This document shows, piece after piece, positions 61,306 to 64,000 of a DNA stretch of 64,000 nucleotides. The first letter of the stretch is position 1. Every line of letters starts with the position of its first letter. The position numbers and the translations under genes were made by a program. The notes beneath the pieces are model-generated. The model did not search any database. It was not told where the DNA came from and saw nothing but the letters and a program-made list of their open reading frames with translations. The DNA is from Sceloporus undulatus (Eukaryota; Chordata; Lepidosauria; Squamata; Phrynosomatidae), in the NCBI RefSeq assembly GCF_019175285.1, contig NC_056523.1:184146674-184210673 (forward strand), written 5' to 3'.

Positions 61306-63140
61306 TTGTCCATGGGAGGACTGAGGCTTATCTCTTGAAGGCAGCTGGCACTCAACACATTTGAGATAAGTTCTCAAGGTAGATTTTCTGTTAAATTTCA
61401 CTTAAAGTAATAAAAATCACACTGAATTTGAAGAGAGAAACATTCAAAAAATTTCAGGTGAAAGGGGTTGGGTCAAAAATTTGCGTTTTTTCCCCCCATG
61501 GTTCATCTGGGGATAAAATTGGTATATTCATTGCTTTTCACAGACTCCTAGGACTCAGATCCAATTAGCTCTGTTTTGCAGGTAATAAAAGAATGAAAGA
61601 AATATTGTGTATTGTTCAATGCCTCTCTTTCCACACAAACATCCAATGAAAACCAATAGTAAAATTGGCTAAGAGTGAACTGGGTACCTGTCTTCCAGAG
61701 AAAAAGATGTGCAACTCTTTGTCACACTGATTTATTATAATTATTACTATTATGAGGAAGAAACCTAACATATGATCTATCCATAAAGGGTACAAATGGC
61801 CACCAATCAGCCCAATATTTTCCTCTTTCAGGACCCTGGACAGTACCATTCTGGGCAAGTGTTGATATCAGTACAACAGTCATCAATGTGGTGAATTGGT
61901 GTCCTGAGATGTTTTGATCTCATCCCCACATGTTATGCTGGCTGGTACTAAAGACAGTGTGATCCAAAACACCTAGGGGGAACCAGTTGGCCTACCCCCT
62001 CGTCCCAAATTACAAGCCTTATTTGATGCAACAGTCTGTCACATAACACTGTCTTCTGTGTAATCCACTACAGTTCAGAAGTTTTGGCTGAGCATCATTT
62101 TTAGGTTTTCTGGTGGCCTTTGGTTCCTGTGTTCTTTAGATGTTTTACTTTACCAGCTAGGTGGTCTCATATTTTCTTCCTATTTTGTATGGATGGTAAA
62201 TCTGAAACTCCCTGTATTGGTGTCCCCAAACAGAAACATCCTTAGAACATAGTTTTTTCAACTCTGGAAATGAAGTCATCACAATATCCAGTGATTTCAA
62301 TCCCTCAAAACAGAACTTGTCAGGAGGCACACACATGTCAGAACAGACACACATATGTAGGATATAGTTTAAGCAACAAGTGGGCAAACTGAAGCCTTGA
62401 GATCACATATAGCCCAGAGGGCTGTTTCTGTGACCATTGAATACTCTGTGCCCTTCCTATGGTCAAAAACAAAAAAGTGGAGCAAATTCCTTATTGTGGA
62501 GGCCTCCAAAAACAGTGCTTCACTTTTTAAATAGGTTGCAATCCACCCACCCATTCACACCCACACAAAACATTTTAAGGGGAAAAAATGTCAGATTTCA
62601 AAACCTGAAATTGACATCTGTCCAGCATTTATTGGGGGGGGGGGGACATTTTTGGAAGTCAGTGTTGCCCCCAGTGGTTTCCAGGGACAAAAATACCTTT
62701 TGACCCACCACAGATGTTGTTGCTGCTGCTGCTGCTGCTGTTATTATCTTTATTTTCTATGCTATTGGGACTCAAAGTGGATTATAAATTAATAGAATTA
62801 TACAGTATAGTTAGCTACCTCTAGTTTAAACAAACTGTTTAAAAATCAAGAGTTTGGATAAATACTCCCCATGGTCTACAAAGGCAATTGCAATTCCAAA
62901 TGTAGTTTACAGCACAGGAACAACAACTGGGTAGCATTTAAAGTCACTGTTCATCATAGTGTTTTGAATCCCATTCCTATGAGATCACACTGGTGGGCAG
63001 ATGGAGTGGCCTCTCACTGCCATTGCCCAGTTTATGCCTTCTGGCCCCTACTGGATGATCTTCAATGACTTTAGAGAACAGCAGAAAAGAGGGCAGAAGG
63101 GACTAAGAAAGAAGATCAGGAAAATGAAGTGGCTGGAAAA
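61306..63140. other. intergenic stretch with no gene recognised
   Basis: A G run at 62633-62644 and a (TGC)n tract at about 62716-62740. Otherwise nothing supportable. Confidence 0.4.
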
Positions 63141-63145
63141 AGAGG

Positions 63146-63356
63146 TGGCAGCATGGTGTAGTAGTTTGAGCATTGGGCTACAACTCTGGAGATCAAAGTT
63201 CAAATCCCCATTCAGCAATAGAAACCCACTGGGTGACCTTGAGCAAAACAGACTCACTAGGCCTTAGAGGAAGGCAAAGGCAAACCCCTCTGAACAAATC
63301 CTGCCAAGATAACCCCACAATAGGTTCACCATAAATTGGAAATGACTTGAAGGCAC

Positions 63357-63387
<31 letters not shown>

Positions 63388-63388
63388 G
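63146..63388 (+). mobile_element. tRNA-headed SINE, full length, with (CAA)n tail
   Basis: Head GGCAGCATGGTGTAGTAGTT, B-box-like AAGTTCAAATCCCC, body ACTGGGTGACCTTGAGCAAA and CAAACCCCTCTGAACAAATC, tail AAATGACTTGAAGGCACACA then (ACA)n. The best-preserved copy of the family in the window. Confidence 0.92.
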
Positions 63389-63432
63389 GAATCTAAAAAG
63401 GAAGCAATACAAGTGAAGCAATGAGTGTGGGT

Positions 63433-63575
63433 TTGAGCAGTGATTATCAAACTCTACTTTTCCCGATGTTTTGGACTTTGTTTCAAGAGGGCGCAGTCTG
63501 TAGGCCAATGCTGAGGAATTCCGGGATTCAAATCCCAAACAGATAGAGGACAAAAGTTTAAGACCCACTAGGTTA
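63433..63575. mobile_element. short palindromic nhAT-type repeat
   Basis: AGCAGTGATTATCAAACTCT and TTCCCGATGTTTTGGACTTT on the left, and CAGATAGAGGACAAAAGTTT with AAGACCCACTAGG on the right. Confidence 0.5.
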
Positions 63576-64000
63576 GAAAATGAGGATGACAAAAGGAAGT
63601 TTGGGAAAGGGAATGGTCACAAAGAAAGCGGGTGTAACAGCATCCCAAAGAGAGAATGTGAAGAGAAGGGAGGAAATGTGACTGAGGAAATGGGAAGACA
63701 ACTACCTGTGATCTAGCCTTGTGAAAATGAGGAATGCTGCTTAACAATCAATGACATGAAAATATTAATCTATTCTTTGGCCACAGGCCTTGAACAGGGT
63801 TAAATTTTCATTTTCCCACAAGCAAAATGCATGAACTTTTTATAAACCCTCCAACTACATTACTCACTGTCCCATACACGCATCTTATCATGTTGCCCAA
63901 CCCCTGTAGTTTCTGCAGACATTCTCCTGACAGTCTCAAGCACAACTTTGCATTCATAAGGACTAGAAACTTGTCTTTTAAGTAGAACATCTGACTACCT

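Noticed and set aside
63146-63388. Functional tRNA genes at SINE heads
   Set aside because: The heads keep promoter-box similarity only and continue into SINE bodies. No complete cloverleaf was seen.

Overview
This window is vertebrate nuclear DNA, most likely from a squamate and probably an iguanian-type lizard. The evidence is Sauria-type SINEs, 5S-rRNA-headed and tRNA-headed SINEs with a common tail, Penelope-like and L1 remnants, dense short palindromic DNA transposons, and long microsatellites. Nothing suggests a bacterial, viral or plasmid origin. Gene density is very low, and most long open frames are transposon debris or simple repeats.

The one gene I recognise with confidence lies on the + strand from 31864 to 42102. 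It is a four-exon MAP1LC3C-like (LC3C) autophagy gene. The exons join in phase with consensus splice sites to give a 129-residue ubiquitin-like protein ending in the processable glycine plus a five-residue tail. A strong Kozak start, a weak upstream TATA-like motif and two poly(A) signals near 42.66 kb frame it. Its introns (about 1.0, 6.8 and 2.0 kb) are packed with repeats, including a 5S-derived SINE about 50 bp upstream of exon 2 and a hairpin-rich DNA transposon.

Layout: 0-6 kb holds SINEs, short palindromic elements, a pogo-type MITE with TA target duplication and a probable LTR fossil. 6-9 kb is largely repeat-poor, with a homeodomain-motif-rich block that may be a conserved non-coding element. 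9.8-10.7 kb holds a second LTR-like fossil. 12.4-14.2 kb is an unusual block on the minus strand: an acceptor site, a 127-codon open terminal exon, a poly(A) signal, and an upstream pair of identical 69-bp direct repeats. 15-21.7 kb is a nest of mobile elements: MITEs, a Penelope GIY-YIG fragment, a GC-rich DNA transposon carrying a telomere-like tract, an L1 3' end and Penelope-type ends with hammerhead-ribozyme-like cores. 22-31 kb holds scattered repeats and a MITE inserted in another MITE. 31.8-42.7 kb is the LC3C gene. 43-57 kb is intergenic DNA with many SINEs and DNA transposons, including a 534-bp hAT-like element. 57.5-59.4 kb is a GC-rich composite with two tandem arrays that generate long spurious ORFs on both strands. 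59.4-64 kb is repeat-light intergenic DNA with a palindromic Penelope-type end and a SINE.

The least explained signals are the 13 kb terminal-exon block, the serial-hairpin element in LC3C intron 2, and the group of palindromic elements with related 'AGYTTATC' ends. No searches or alignments were run. Family names rest on recalled consensus features and visible motifs.
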